Source of the DNA: Sinorhizobium sp. A49
GTDB taxonomy: Bacteria > Pseudomonadota > Alphaproteobacteria > Rhizobiales > Rhizobiaceae
DNA: 64,000 nucleotides
Direction: 5' to 3'
NCBI RefSeq assembly: GCF_002002725.1
Contig: NZ_MUNW01000049.1
Coordinates: forward strand, 186,001 to 250,000
The translations under genes were made by a program, and so were the position numbers. Positions 34,866 through 42,911 of the stretch are shown here, piece by piece. Position 1 is the stretch's first letter; each line of letters begins with the position of its first letter. The notes beneath the pieces were generated by a model. It did not search any database, was not told the origin of the DNA, and saw only the letters and a list, made by a program, of their open reading frames with translations.

Positions 34866-34895
34866 TTTGCCTATTTATGCCGGAATAGTAGCAAA
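34866..34895. promoter_or_regulatory. Imperfect dyad in the AsnC/importer divergent promoter
   Basis: TTTGC-CTATT (34866-34875) is opposed by AATAG-TA-GCAAA (34884-34895), a dyad with one 2-base bulge in an AT-rich stretch 24 bases before the regulator start. It suits an Lrp/AsnC-type operator controlling both directions. Function is inferred. Confidence 0.4.
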
Positions 34896-34918
34896 ATTGA
34901 CGAAATGGGAAGTCTGCG

Positions 34919-35332
34919 GTGGATGATCTCGATAGACGGCTGATTGCAGAACTGCGCATCAACGGCAGAGCTTCGGTGCCGCAGCTGGCACAGCTTCTCG
35001 GGGTAGCGCGCGCAACGGCGCAGAAGAGGCTTGATCGCCTTGTCACCGACGGAGTGATCAAGGGCTTCACGGTCCGCCTGAAGGACGACATCAGCAAGGA
35101 TCTGATCAGGGCCTTCATCCTGATCACGATCGACGGCTCGCCACGGCCGGCGGTGTCGGCCGTAAAGCGTCTTCCAGGGGTGGCTGCCGTGTCCAATACC
35201 AATGGGGTCTGGGACATCATCGCCGAGATCGAGGTTTCGACCATGTCGGAGCTGAACGAGCTCATCTCGACGGTTCGGGCAATCGATGGCGTCTCGAAAA
35301 GCGAAACCTTCATCATGCTCGGGCCGGCGTGA
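34919..35332 (+). CDS. AsnC/Lrp-family transcriptional regulator
   Basis: This 137-residue regulator has an N-terminal helix-turn-helix (LDRRLIAELRINGRASVPQLAQLLGVARATAQKRLDRL, residues 4-41) and a C-terminal RAM/ligand domain with AFILITIDG, LPGVAAVSNTNGVWDIIAEIE and VSKSETFIML. The start is a GTG with GGGAAG upstream at good spacing. It is divergent from the importer/RocB/ocd operon. Lrp-type proteins in this position usually activate the operon on binding the imported amino acid (ornithine or arginine would fit). It is somewhat shorter than Lrp (about 160). Confidence 0.9.
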   Translation: MDDLDRRLIAELRINGRASVPQLAQLLGVARATAQKRLDRLVTDGVIKGFTVRLKDDISKDLIRAFILITIDGSPRPAVSAVKRLPGVAAVSNTNGVWDIIAEIEVSTMSELNELISTVRAIDGVSKSETFIMLGPA

Positions 35333-35427
35333 GCGGCCGCGGCATTGCCGGTCTGTCCGAAGACCCGTGAAGGAGGACATTGCTTCACGCCGACTGGCGT
35401 AACTTCTTGAGGAACTGTCGTCGCTCG

Positions 35428-35694
35428 TCAGGCGAATCGGGTCGCCATTCTGGCGCGCGCCTTGCTCGCTTCTTCTTCGCGGTTACGTGGGGGTTGCGAT
35501 GTCTTGAGCGTGTCGAGCAATTCCCGGGCGCAGGTTGCGATCGAAGCGACGGCGTGCTCGAAGGCTGCCTCATTGCGCTTGGACGGTTTTGTCGCCCCGC
35601 TCAGCTTGCGCACGAACTGCACTGCGGCGTCGTGGATCTCCTCGTCGGTCGCAGGCGGATCGAAATTGAACAGGGGTTTTATGTTTCGGCACAT
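35428..35694 (-). CDS. DUF2277 family protein
   Basis: This 88-residue protein begins with the family signature MCRNIKPLFNFDPPATDEEI, followed by AAVQFVRKLSGATKPSKRNE and a helical segment VASIATCARELLDTL. DUF2277 proteins are small, widespread and of unknown function. The ATG at 35694 gives the conserved N-terminus; the frame continues upstream without homology. The last 20 residues are Arg/Ala-rich. It converges on the AsnC gene and follows the DUF2778 gene by about 120 bases on the same strand. Confidence 0.88.
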   Translation of the reverse strand: MCRNIKPLFNFDPPATDEEIHDAAVQFVRKLSGATKPSKRNEAAFEHAVASIATCARELLDTLKTSQPPRNREEEASKARARMATRFA

Positions 35695-35817
35695 GACTGG
35701 CTCCCGCGCCTGTAATTCTCGCTCCTCTGGAAGTCGAGATCCTAATGCCCACGCTTCGCCGGCGGAAGAGCCTATCGTCATGCCTTCCTTCACCCAATCG
35801 ACTGGCGAGCATGCCTG

Positions 35818-37155
35818 TCAGGTGTTCTTGCCGTTTGATGCCATTTGCATTCCGGCTGCACGTCCGCCGCTCGGCACCACGACGATTTGCCTGACCTTGC
35901 CCTGTTTGAAGGCGGTGAGGAAACGCGGATAGTCCTTGAAGGCGACGCAGCCGTGCGATTCCGCCCGGTTGCCGCGCAGCAGGTAACTGTGGGTCAGGAA
36001 GCCGTCGCGGCCGTGCTTGTTTCTGCCGTCGATCGGCAACATGCGGATTGCTTCGACACCGTGGAAGCGCGTCTCGCGCATCTTGAGATTGTAGGTGTGC
36101 GGTGGTGTCGGTCCGGTCATCTTGACATTCACGTAACGCGGATTGTCGGCCATCTTGCCGATGCCGGAATGAGCCTCGAGGACGCTGCCGTCGGGCATGT
36201 AGACCTTCGCGGCGCTGATGTCGTAGACGGCGACGCCATTTCCGGCCCGGGACCCACCGCGGAACAGGTCTCGCAGCGCCCTGAGGCCGCCACCCGATTT
36301 ATTGTCTGCCGGATTGTTCGGCCGCACAAAGGCAAGCTCTTGCTGCTTTGGCGTTTCGCGTTCATCGGCCTTCGGCGCTGCGTCGGTCCTGGCGCGCCCG
36401 GTCTCCGGTTTCTCCGCTTCAGTGGCAGGCTTTTGGGCTTGGTCGCCGCCGGGACGGAACTGGGGCATCGGCCCCGAGGACGGCGTATCCTCATAATCTG
36501 GCAGGGCAACGGCCTCATCTTCGACGCTTGCGTCTTTCGAGGCAGGGAATTCGTCCGCTAATGGTGCAGTCAGCAAGGCCGAGAACACAGCGCTGCCCGA
36601 TGCGCTCTTGGAGGGCCCCGCGTAAGCCAACGAGACAAGGGGCTTGTCGATCGCGCGGGTGAGCGGCGGCCCGAACCGTTCCGGTGCTGGCGTGTCGATG
36701 CTGGCAATCGCGCCGCTGGGCGTGATGGAGTGAGAGGCCTTGAAGTGACGGACGATCTGCTCGGATGTCAAAGTGGCCTGCGTCGCCCCCAGGGAAAAGC
36801 GCGCCGCCTTGCCACTCGCTTCGGCATCTCCAAAGATGTCTGCATTGCGGGGCAGTTTGCCTTCGGCCCCGTTGACGTTTGCAAGGACGACGGGCTCAGC
36901 GACGGCGGCGACCAGCCTCGGCGTCTGTTCGACCCGAGCTTGCTTGACCCACGAGCGTTCCTTTTTTCGCTGCGCCACATAGAGCTGTGGCTTGGGCAAG
37001 AGGTTGCCCGAGCCGTGAGCGAAAAAGCTGCCCATCGCGACCGCACCGACCACTGATCCCGCGGCCGCGCCGGCGAGGGCGATACCGCAACAGGTGATCA
37101 GCAGTGGACGCAGCAGACGGCGCAAAGACTGTGAACGAACGATCTTACTCAACAA
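35818..37155 (-). CDS. DUF2778 L,D-transpeptidase-like protein with N-terminal membrane anchor
   Basis: This protein of about 445 residues has a membrane helix at residues 17-45 (LLITCCGIALAGAAAGSVVGAVAMG), then a long Pro/Ala-rich low-complexity linker to residue 290. The C-terminal DUF2778 domain has AHSGIGKMADNPRYVN, the HTYNLKMRETRFHGVEAI segment and NRAESHGCVAFKDY. The S-H-G-C-V motif carries the presumed catalytic Cys of the L,D-transpeptidase fold. DUF2778 includes the Tlde1 effectors that cut and modify peptidoglycan peptides. Rhizobial versions with an anchor are common and probably act on the cell's own wall. The start appears to be a TTG at 37155; a later start is possible. Confidence 0.82.
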   Translation of the reverse strand: MLSKIVRSQSLRRLLRPLLITCCGIALAGAAAGSVVGAVAMGSFFAHGSGNLLPKPQLYVAQRKKERSWVKQARVEQTPRLVAAVAEPVVLANVNGAEGKLPRNADIFGDAEASGKAARFSLGATQATLTSEQIVRHFKASHSITPSGAIASIDTPAPERFGPPLTRAIDKPLVSLAYAGPSKSASGSAVFSALLTAPLADEFPASKDASVEDEAVALPDYEDTPSSGPMPQFRPGGDQAQKPATEAEKPETGRARTDAAPKADERETPKQQELAFVRPNNPADNKSGGGLRALRDLFRGGSRAGNGVAVYDISAAKVYMPDGSVLEAHSGIGKMADNPRYVNVKMTGPTPPHTYNLKMRETRFHGVEAIRMLPIDGRNKHGRDGFLTHSYLLRGNRAESHGCVAFKDYPRFLTAFKQGKVRQIVVVPSGGRAAGMQMASNGKNT

Positions 37156-37509
37156 CGCATCTCAAGCCAGTAAATCTCGCAAACGCTCTCGGGCCGACGA
37201 GCGACCACCGCTGCGCGATTTCCCGGATTGTCCCCTTTTTGACGACGGATCGACAAAGAATGAACAAGTATGGTTAAATTTTGCTTTCCATAGACCGAGA
37301 TGGATCCGAGCCGTCAGAATTTTGCGATAATATCATTGTCGCCGCACGGTAGCTGGTCAGATGAGCATCTGTGCTTGATGTCAGGGGGCTGCGGAGGTGG
37401 GCTCGCGGTCGCCTGGAACAAGGAAGGCCCGACCGCTCAACGTATCCGACGAAGAATGTCCGTGGTGGCGAAGGACTGGGAGGGCGCTCGGCAGGCGGCT
37501 TGGCTTCCC
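37156..37509. other. Intergenic region, no gene seen
   Basis: About 350 bases between the end of the A-T protein gene and the start of the DUF2778 gene, both on the minus strand. It has an AT-rich part around 37260-37335 that may hold the DUF2778 promoter. No terminator with a T-run was found after the A-T gene. Confidence 0.4.
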
Positions 37510-39456
37510 TTATGGTTCGGCCCTGCGAAGATGCGACAATGTCCTGCGCCGCAAAGCTGCCCGCTTGGCGGCCGAGATCGCCCGGGCACCCGTCATTGCC
37601 TTGCCGTCGATGTAGCGCGCCAGGTCCCGGATCGTTGGATACTGGAACAGCGCGATCACGTCGATCGTGCGGCCGAGCCTCACTTCCAACGCTGCCTGAA
37701 CCCGCATGAGTTGAAGCGATGTCCCTCCGAGATCAAAGAAATTGCGATCCAGTTCCACCGCCTGGATGCCCAATACGTTGCACCACAATTCGACAAGCAG
37801 CCCTTCGGTCCGGTTCGCGACCGGTATGTGATCGACCGCAGCCGTATCAGCGGGCAGCGGCAGCCTGCTGCGGTCGATCTTGCCGGATTGATGCAGCGGA
37901 AGTTGATCGAGAACCATCACCACGCTTGGGATCATGTAGGCCGGCAAGGTACTGCGCAACGTTTCCATGACGCCGCGTCTGAGTTCGGCACTGGCGATGG
38001 TGGTGCCTTCGCATGGACACAGATAGCCGACAATACGCCTGCTACGAGGGCCGAGATCCTGGCAGATCACCACACCATCGGCGAGGCGCGGATCGCGCCG
38101 GAGTGCAGCCTCGATCTCGTCGAGCTCGATCCTCTTGCCGTTGAGCTTGATCTGCCTGTCCCTGCGCCCCTTGAAAATCAAGACACCGTGCTCGTCGAGG
38201 AGAGCCAGGTCGCCGGTGAGATAACCCCGCACAGGGCGGTCGTCCGTTTCGACCGTGACGAAGCGTTCCGCCGTCAGGTCCGGGCGCTTGAAATAGCCGA
38301 TCGCGACGCCATCGCCGATCAGCAGGAGCTCTCCCTCGACGCCCTTGACCACAGGCGTGTGATCCTCGTCGACGATCAGGATGTCGGTGTGGTTCACGGT
38401 GCTGCCGATCGCCACGTCCTTGCCGTCAAATCCGGTTGGTATGTCGAAGGTACTGGCAAGAACCGTAATTTCCGTCGGGCCGTAGCAGTTGGTCAACCGG
38501 CAATGGGGGTGGGCGGTCTGGAACCGTTTGACATGTTCAGCCGAGGCGACCTCTCCACCAAACAGCATATGACGCAGCGATGGCAGCGGGCCGGATGCGA
38601 AATCAGCCAGCAGATTGAACAGACCCGTTGTGATCAGCGACACCGTGACTGCACTTTCGTGGATGATGTCGCGCAGGCGACCAATCGAAAAGGTGCCGTC
38701 CGGCAGGCCCGCGATCTGGGCACCATTGGTAAGGGCTGCCCAGATTTCGAAGGTGGAGGCATCGAAGGCGATGGTCGCAGCGTGCAGCACGACGTCAGTG
38801 CTGCTGATCTCCACGTAGTTCTGATCGAGTGCCAGGCGGGCAATGCCGCGATGCGGTATCGCGACGCCCTTGGGTCGGCCTGTCGATCCTGAGGTGTACA
38901 TGACATAGGCAAGATCGTCTCCGCCGACGTCAACTGCGGGCGCCACTCCTGGCTCCAGGGCCGCAATACCCTCGATCGTGGTCTTCAGATCGGAGATCTT
39001 GCCCCGCGCACCTGCCACCAGCTGCATTGTTCCCGACGTGCATCTGTCGACGAATATCATCGTCGGCGCGCATTCGCCGATCACGTAGTTCAGGTGTTCG
39101 ACGGGAAACGTCGTATCGAGCGGCAGATAAGCACCTCCCGTTTTCAGTATGGCAAGCATCGCGATCACGCTGTCGAGTGAGCGGGGCACGAAGAGGCAGA
39201 CGATATCGGCCTTACCGACACCTTCTGCCACGAGGTAGGCAGCAAGAGCATCGGACAGCCGGTCAAGCTCCCCATAGCTCACCGACCGATCATCGAAGAC
39301 GATGGCCGTTGCCTCGGGCGCGGCGCGTGCATGCTGGCGGACGTAATCCTGAAGGGACCGGTCCCGATCGTAGTGTGGCTTTGCCGAGGAACGGCGCACC
39401 CTGCCTTCCGATGCTTCGGCGTGATCACTGGGCTTGGGAACTCGGACCTCGTTCAT
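37510..39456 (-). CDS. Stand-alone NRPS adenylation-thiolation (A-T) protein
   Basis: This 648-residue protein activates an amino or hydroxy acid as its adenylate and loads it on its own carrier domain. The A domain (about residues 38-535) shows core A3 YVMYTSGSTGRPKGVAIPH, A5 NCYGPTEITV, A7 YLTGDLALLDEHG, A8 GRRDRQIKLNGKRIEL and A10 LPLHQSGKID with the catalytic Lys. The T domain (about 555-620) has FFDLGGTSLQLMRVQ with the phosphopantetheine Ser. There is no condensation, reductase or thioesterase domain and no biosynthetic neighbour. Binding-pocket positions I could place read D, A, F, then L, G, C, V, L, which is hydrophobic. AGGAG supports the start. Confidence 0.92.
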   Translation of the reverse strand: MNEVRVPKPSDHAEASEGRVRRSSAKPHYDRDRSLQDYVRQHARAAPEATAIVFDDRSVSYGELDRLSDALAAYLVAEGVGKADIVCLFVPRSLDSVIAMLAILKTGGAYLPLDTTFPVEHLNYVIGECAPTMIFVDRCTSGTMQLVAGARGKISDLKTTIEGIAALEPGVAPAVDVGGDDLAYVMYTSGSTGRPKGVAIPHRGIARLALDQNYVEISSTDVVLHAATIAFDASTFEIWAALTNGAQIAGLPDGTFSIGRLRDIIHESAVTVSLITTGLFNLLADFASGPLPSLRHMLFGGEVASAEHVKRFQTAHPHCRLTNCYGPTEITVLASTFDIPTGFDGKDVAIGSTVNHTDILIVDEDHTPVVKGVEGELLLIGDGVAIGYFKRPDLTAERFVTVETDDRPVRGYLTGDLALLDEHGVLIFKGRRDRQIKLNGKRIELDEIEAALRRDPRLADGVVICQDLGPRSRRIVGYLCPCEGTTIASAELRRGVMETLRSTLPAYMIPSVVMVLDQLPLHQSGKIDRSRLPLPADTAAVDHIPVANRTEGLLVELWCNVLGIQAVELDRNFFDLGGTSLQLMRVQAALEVRLGRTIDVIALFQYPTIRDLARYIDGKAMTGARAISAAKRAALRRRTLSHLRRAEP

Positions 39457-39687
39457 CGTCGTCTCCTGTTCGTCTCGAACTTGCCGGAAATGTTCCTGGG
39501 GCGTCTTTCGCCTATCGAGGGCGGTCTGAGTGCTGCGGCGACGTCGAATGCCAATATTCCACGGCAGCCAAAGATGAACAGTTGATCATTGGGATAGCGA
39601 CCGCGGGGGCAGGCGATCAAAGGGCGCATTAGAAATACACTAAATAACTATAGTATATGGATGATATGCATTAGTGATGTGCGGCAG

Positions 39688-39915
39688 CGGATCGAAAGAA
39701 TCCATGCTGTTGTCGAAGGTCGCGGCACTCCCACCGCGCTTGACCTAAGCCCGGTGTCTGCGGGCCGGTGGTTCCGTTGCCGCAAGCCTGCTGGCAAGAT
39801 TGCCATCCGCGCGCTTATGCGCCGCTGACGCGGCCTATGACACAACGCCCTGCGCACCATTCTCATCGGTCGCGGGACTGTGCCGGTCATTCCGACAATC
39901 CAACCCGCAAGCGCA
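39688..39915 (+). pseudogene. Decayed IS5-family transposase fragment
   Basis: Translated on the plus strand, RIERIHAVVEGRGTPTALDLSPVSAG matches the K-I-H-A-V-V-D-G-x-G-x-P segment of IS5-group DDE transposases. After a stop codon and a frameshift, ADAAYD and then HNALRTILIGRGTVPVIP match the A-D-x-x-Y-D / R-G-I-x-P-V-I-P segment. Only about 75 codons remain and the frame is broken at least twice. No intact ends were seen. It is a relic lying between the A-T gene and the MetQ-type gene. Confidence 0.65.
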
Positions 39916-40130
39916 CGCAACTCGGTTCGATCTCTCTGTAAATCTTCTTACTCGATAAATTTAATAGAAAATATTTTCCGCCGAGGTGCGCGACTGCGAT
40001 AGGGAAAGTTCCCGTTCCTGACCCTCCATAAATCGCCATTCGTTGTTCACAAACGCGGCATTTGCGATTTTTGGGGCAGAAACAATCGTGTTTCGAAGTT
40101 GATCCTCCCAACCGCGAAAGCAAGATCACC

Positions 40131-40979
40131 ATGTCGAAGATCCGCACAAACCTCCTGGCAACCGTTCTCCTCTCCCGTCGTGCAACGCTTGCCGCTTTCG
40201 CCGCGGCTGCGGTCACTGCCGTTAGCCTGGCTGCGCCCGCACCCGCGTTCGCTGAAGACAAGAAGGAGCTCAAGGTCGGCATCATCTCCGGCGAAGACGA
40301 GGACGTCTGGCGCGCCGTGACGGCGGAAGCCGCCAAGAAGGGCCTGACCATCGAGACTGTCGTCTTCAATGACTACACTCAGCCGAACGAGGCGCTCGCC
40401 CGCGGCGACGTTGACGCAAACGCCTTCCAGCACCTTCCCTACCTCGAAAACCAGATCAAGGCGCACGGCTACAAGATCGTCCCGGTCGGTTACACCGGCG
40501 TTTGGCCGATCGGCCTCTATTCGAAGAAGCACACCAAGATTGCGGATCTGCCGGAGGGCGCCGTGATCGGCGTGCCGAACGATCCGTCAAACGAGGGCCG
40601 CGCCCTTCGCGTCCTGCAAAACGAGGGCGTGATCAAGCTCAAGGAGGGCACCGGCATCCTCGCGACGATCGCTGACATCGTCGAGAATCCGAAGAATGTC
40701 GCGATCAAGGAACTTGACGCCGGTATCGTCGGCCGCTCGGTCGACGACCTCGATGCCGCCGTTGTCAACACGGATTGGGCGCTGAAAAGCGGCCTGACGC
40801 CGGACAACCGCATCGCGCAGGAACCGGTCGATGACAATCCCTACCGCAACTTCATCGCCGTGCGCGAGGAATCGAAGGACCAGCCCTGGGTCAAGCCGCT
40901 TGTCGAAGCCTACCAGAACGACATCGTGAAGGCCGAGTTCGATCGTGTCTACAAGGGCACGGGCATCAGCGCCTACTGA
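40131..40979 (+). CDS. metQ: MetQ/NlpA-family ABC transporter binding protein
   Basis: This 282-residue periplasmic binding protein belongs to the NlpA family, which binds methionine or related sulfur compounds. The signal peptide (residues 1-43) ends APAFA/EDKKE and contains SRRATL; there is no lipobox Cys, unlike many MetQ proteins. Body motifs are LKVGIISGEDEDVW, FNDYTQPNEALARGDVDANAFQHLPYL, IGLYSKKHTKIADLPEGAVIGVPNDPSNEGRAL and KELDAGIVGRSVDDLDAAVVNTDWAL. The ATG at 40131 is followed by a proper signal sequence. It is first of a metQNI set. Neighbouring flavin monooxygenase suggests a wider organosulfur ligand. Confidence 0.9.
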   Translation: MSKIRTNLLATVLLSRRATLAAFAAAAVTAVSLAAPAPAFAEDKKELKVGIISGEDEDVWRAVTAEAAKKGLTIETVVFNDYTQPNEALARGDVDANAFQHLPYLENQIKAHGYKIVPVGYTGVWPIGLYSKKHTKIADLPEGAVIGVPNDPSNEGRALRVLQNEGVIKLKEGTGILATIADIVENPKNVAIKELDAGIVGRSVDDLDAAVVNTDWALKSGLTPDNRIAQEPVDDNPYRNFIAVREESKDQPWVKPLVEAYQNDIVKAEFDRVYKGTGISAY

Positions 40980-40993
40980 GGCATGTGAGGTCA

Positions 40994-41039
40994 GCCGAGA
41001 CAGCCCGCCATGGCCCGGTCCATTGCGGGCTGTCTCGGC
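40994..41039 (+). other. Intercistronic hairpin after the metQ-type gene
   Basis: GCCGAGACAGCCCGC (40994-41008) and GCGGGCTGTCTCGGC (41025-41039) form a perfect 15-bp stem; the 16-base loop can itself pair ATGG with CCAT. It lies 14 bases after the metQ stop codon and 20 before the metN start. No T-run. Confidence 0.75.
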
Positions 41040-41059
41040 GTTTCCGGAAGGGAACCAGA

Positions 41060-42130
41060 ATGAACAGACACGTGTCATGGCCACCGGTCGAAACAGCCGC
41101 CGCCGGTGGCGACGTGATCCGGCTTACCGACGTTCGACGCCGCTTCGGCGAGACGGCGGCCCTCGACGGGGTCTCACTTGGCGTCAAGCGCGGTGAAATC
41201 CTCGGCATCATCGGGCGAAGCGGCGCGGGAAAATCGACGCTCATTCGCTGCCTTAACGGCCTCGAACGGCCGGATGGCGGTAGCATCGAGATCGAAGGTC
41301 GCGAGATTACCGGCCTTGGCGAGGCCGAGCTGCAGCCGCTACGGCGCCGCATCGGCATGATTTTCCAGCACTTCAACCTGTTGTCGGCCAAGACGGTCGA
41401 GGAAAACGTGGCGCTGCCGCTGAAAATCGAGGGGTGGCCGAAGGCAAAGCGGCTGGCGCGAGCGGCCGAACTTCTGGAGCTGGTCGGTCTGTCCGACAAG
41501 GCGAAGGCCTATCCGTCGGCGCTGTCGGGAGGCCAGAAACAGCGCGTCGGTATCGCCCGGGCTCTGGCGGCAAGCCCCGCTCTGCTGCTATCCGACGAAG
41601 CGACGTCGGCGCTTGATCCGGAGACGACGCGTTCGATCCTAGCACTCCTCAAGGACATCAACAGCAAACTCGGCCTGACGATCCTTCTCATCACTCATGA
41701 GATGGAGGTAGTAAGAAACATCGCCGACCGCGTGACCGTCATCGATGCGGGGCGCATTGTCGAGGAAGGGCCGGTCTGGCAGGTATTCGCAACGCCGCAG
41801 GCGGAAACGACCAAAAGCCTGCTGAGCGGCATCCGCCCCCAACTTCCTGACCATATCGCCCAGACGCTTTCGTTGAAGGGGCCCGGCGAAGTGGTGCTCA
41901 GCATCGACATCGCCGGTCCTGCTGCCACCGGCCCGCTCTTCCAGGATCTTTCAAGGGCGTTTCCGGGTGGCTACCGACTGATCCACGGTGGCGTAGACCA
42001 TATCCAGAAGCAGCCCGTCGGGCGCTTTTTCATTGCCCTGCCGGCAGCCTCGACGGCCGGCCTTGTTTCTTTTGTCGAGCGCCTCGGCGCAAAGGTGGAG
42101 GTCCTCGGCCATGTCGCCGATCATGCTTGA
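41060..42130 (+). CDS. metN: MetN-type ABC transporter ATP-binding protein
   Basis: This 356-residue ATPase of the methionine-uptake family has Walker A IIGRSGAGKSTLIRCLN, Q-loop IFQHFNLLSAKTVEEN, signature [16 protein letters not shown], Walker [15 protein letters not shown] and H-loop ITHEMEVV. The C-terminal NIL (ACT-like) domain at about residues 275-350 binds methionine in MetN and causes trans-inhibition of transport. The ATG at 41060 has GGAAGGGAA upstream. The 3' end overlaps metI by 20 bases. Confidence 0.93.
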   Translation: MNRHVSWPPVETAAAGGDVIRLTDVRRRFGETAALDGVSLGVKRGEILGIIGRSGAGKSTLIRCLNGLERPDGGSIEIEGREITGLGEAELQPLRRRIGMIFQHFNLLSAKTVEENVALPLKIEGWPKAKRLARAAELLELVGLSDKAKAYPSALSGGQKQRVGIARALAASPALLLSDEATSALDPETTRSILALLKDINSKLGLTILLITHEMEVVRNIADRVTVIDAGRIVEEGPVWQVFATPQAETTKSLLSGIRPQLPDHIAQTLSLKGPGEVVLSIDIAGPAATGPLFQDLSRAFPGGYRLIHGGVDHIQKQPVGRFFIALPAASTAGLVSFVERLGAKVEVLGHVADHA

Positions 42131-42767
42131 ACTTCTCGTCCGCTCGCTCTGGGAAACCATCGTGATGACGGCCGCCTCCGGCCTCATCTCGCTCGTTTTC
42201 GGTCTGCCGCTCGGGCTTGCACTGGTGGCGACCGCGCGTGGTGGCATTGCGGAAAATCTCGCAGTCAACCGCGCGCTCGGTGCGGTGATCAACGGCTTCC
42301 GCTCCGTGCCTTTCATCATCCTGCTGGTGGCGCTCATTCCCTTGACGCGCCTGATCGTCGGGACGTCGATCGGCACCTGGGCGGCAATCGTGCCCTTGGC
42401 GATCGCCGCGACGCCCTATTACGCCCGCATCGCCGAAGTGTCGCTGCGCGAGGTCGATCGCGGGCTGATCGAGGCCGTGCGCGCCATGGGCGGCAATCGC
42501 TGGACCATTGTCCGCGAAGTGCTGATCCCAGAGGCAATGCCCGGCATCGTCTCCGGCTTCACCGTCACATTGGTCACTCTCATCGGCGCCTCGGCCATGG
42601 CCGGTGCGATCGGCGCCGGCGGGCTCGGCGACCTTGCCATCCGCTACGGCTACCAGCGCTTCGAGACGGCCGTCATGATCGCTGTCGTTGCCGTTCTCAT
42701 CGTGCTCGTCTGCGGCATCCAGTGGCTCGGCGACCGGCTCGTCTCCCGCCTCGACCATCGCGGTTGA
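42111..42767 (+). CDS. metI: MetI-type ABC transporter permease
   Basis: This 218-residue inner-membrane permease has five helices. The family loop is GFRSVPFIILLVALIPLTRLIVG, and the ATPase-contact motif is GLIEAVRAMGGNRWTIVREVLIPEAMPGI, followed by TLVTLIGASAMAGAIGAGGLGDLAIRYGYQRFE. Both are standard for MetI. The ATG at 42111 lies inside metN with GGAGG nine bases upstream; 42123 is an alternative. It completes the metQNI importer. Confidence 0.93.
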   Translation: MSPIMLELLVRSLWETIVMTAASGLISLVFGLPLGLALVATARGGIAENLAVNRALGAVINGFRSVPFIILLVALIPLTRLIVGTSIGTWAAIVPLAIAATPYYARIAEVSLREVDRGLIEAVRAMGGNRWTIVREVLIPEAMPGIVSGFTVTLVTLIGASAMAGAIGAGGLGDLAIRYGYQRFETAVMIAVVAVLIVLVCGIQWLGDRLVSRLDHRG

Positions 42768-42876
42768 AGGTCGGGGCGGCGACGCGAAGGGCGCCGGCGA
42801 CAGTGCTAATATTTCTGTCCCCCGTCTGGAATTGGAAAATTCTCTCTGTTTCGTAATAGTAGATCACTTAATTTAT

Positions 42877-42894
42877 GGATTATATCTTTAATCC
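42877..42894. promoter_or_regulatory. AT-rich promoter region with an inverted repeat
   Basis: GGATTA (42877-42882) and TAATCC (42889-42894) are perfect 6-bp arms around TATCTT, 17 bases before the binding-protein start, in an AT-rich stretch (42805-42895) that contrasts with the GC-rich genes. It suggests that the second importer has its own promoter and operator. Confidence 0.4.
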
Positions 42895-42911
42895 AAAGGA
42901 TGAGAACCAGC

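Noticed and set aside
37300-38892. 530-codon plus-strand frame opposite the A-T gene
   Set aside because: It is the antisense of an intact adenylation domain, has no ribosome-binding site and no family motif.
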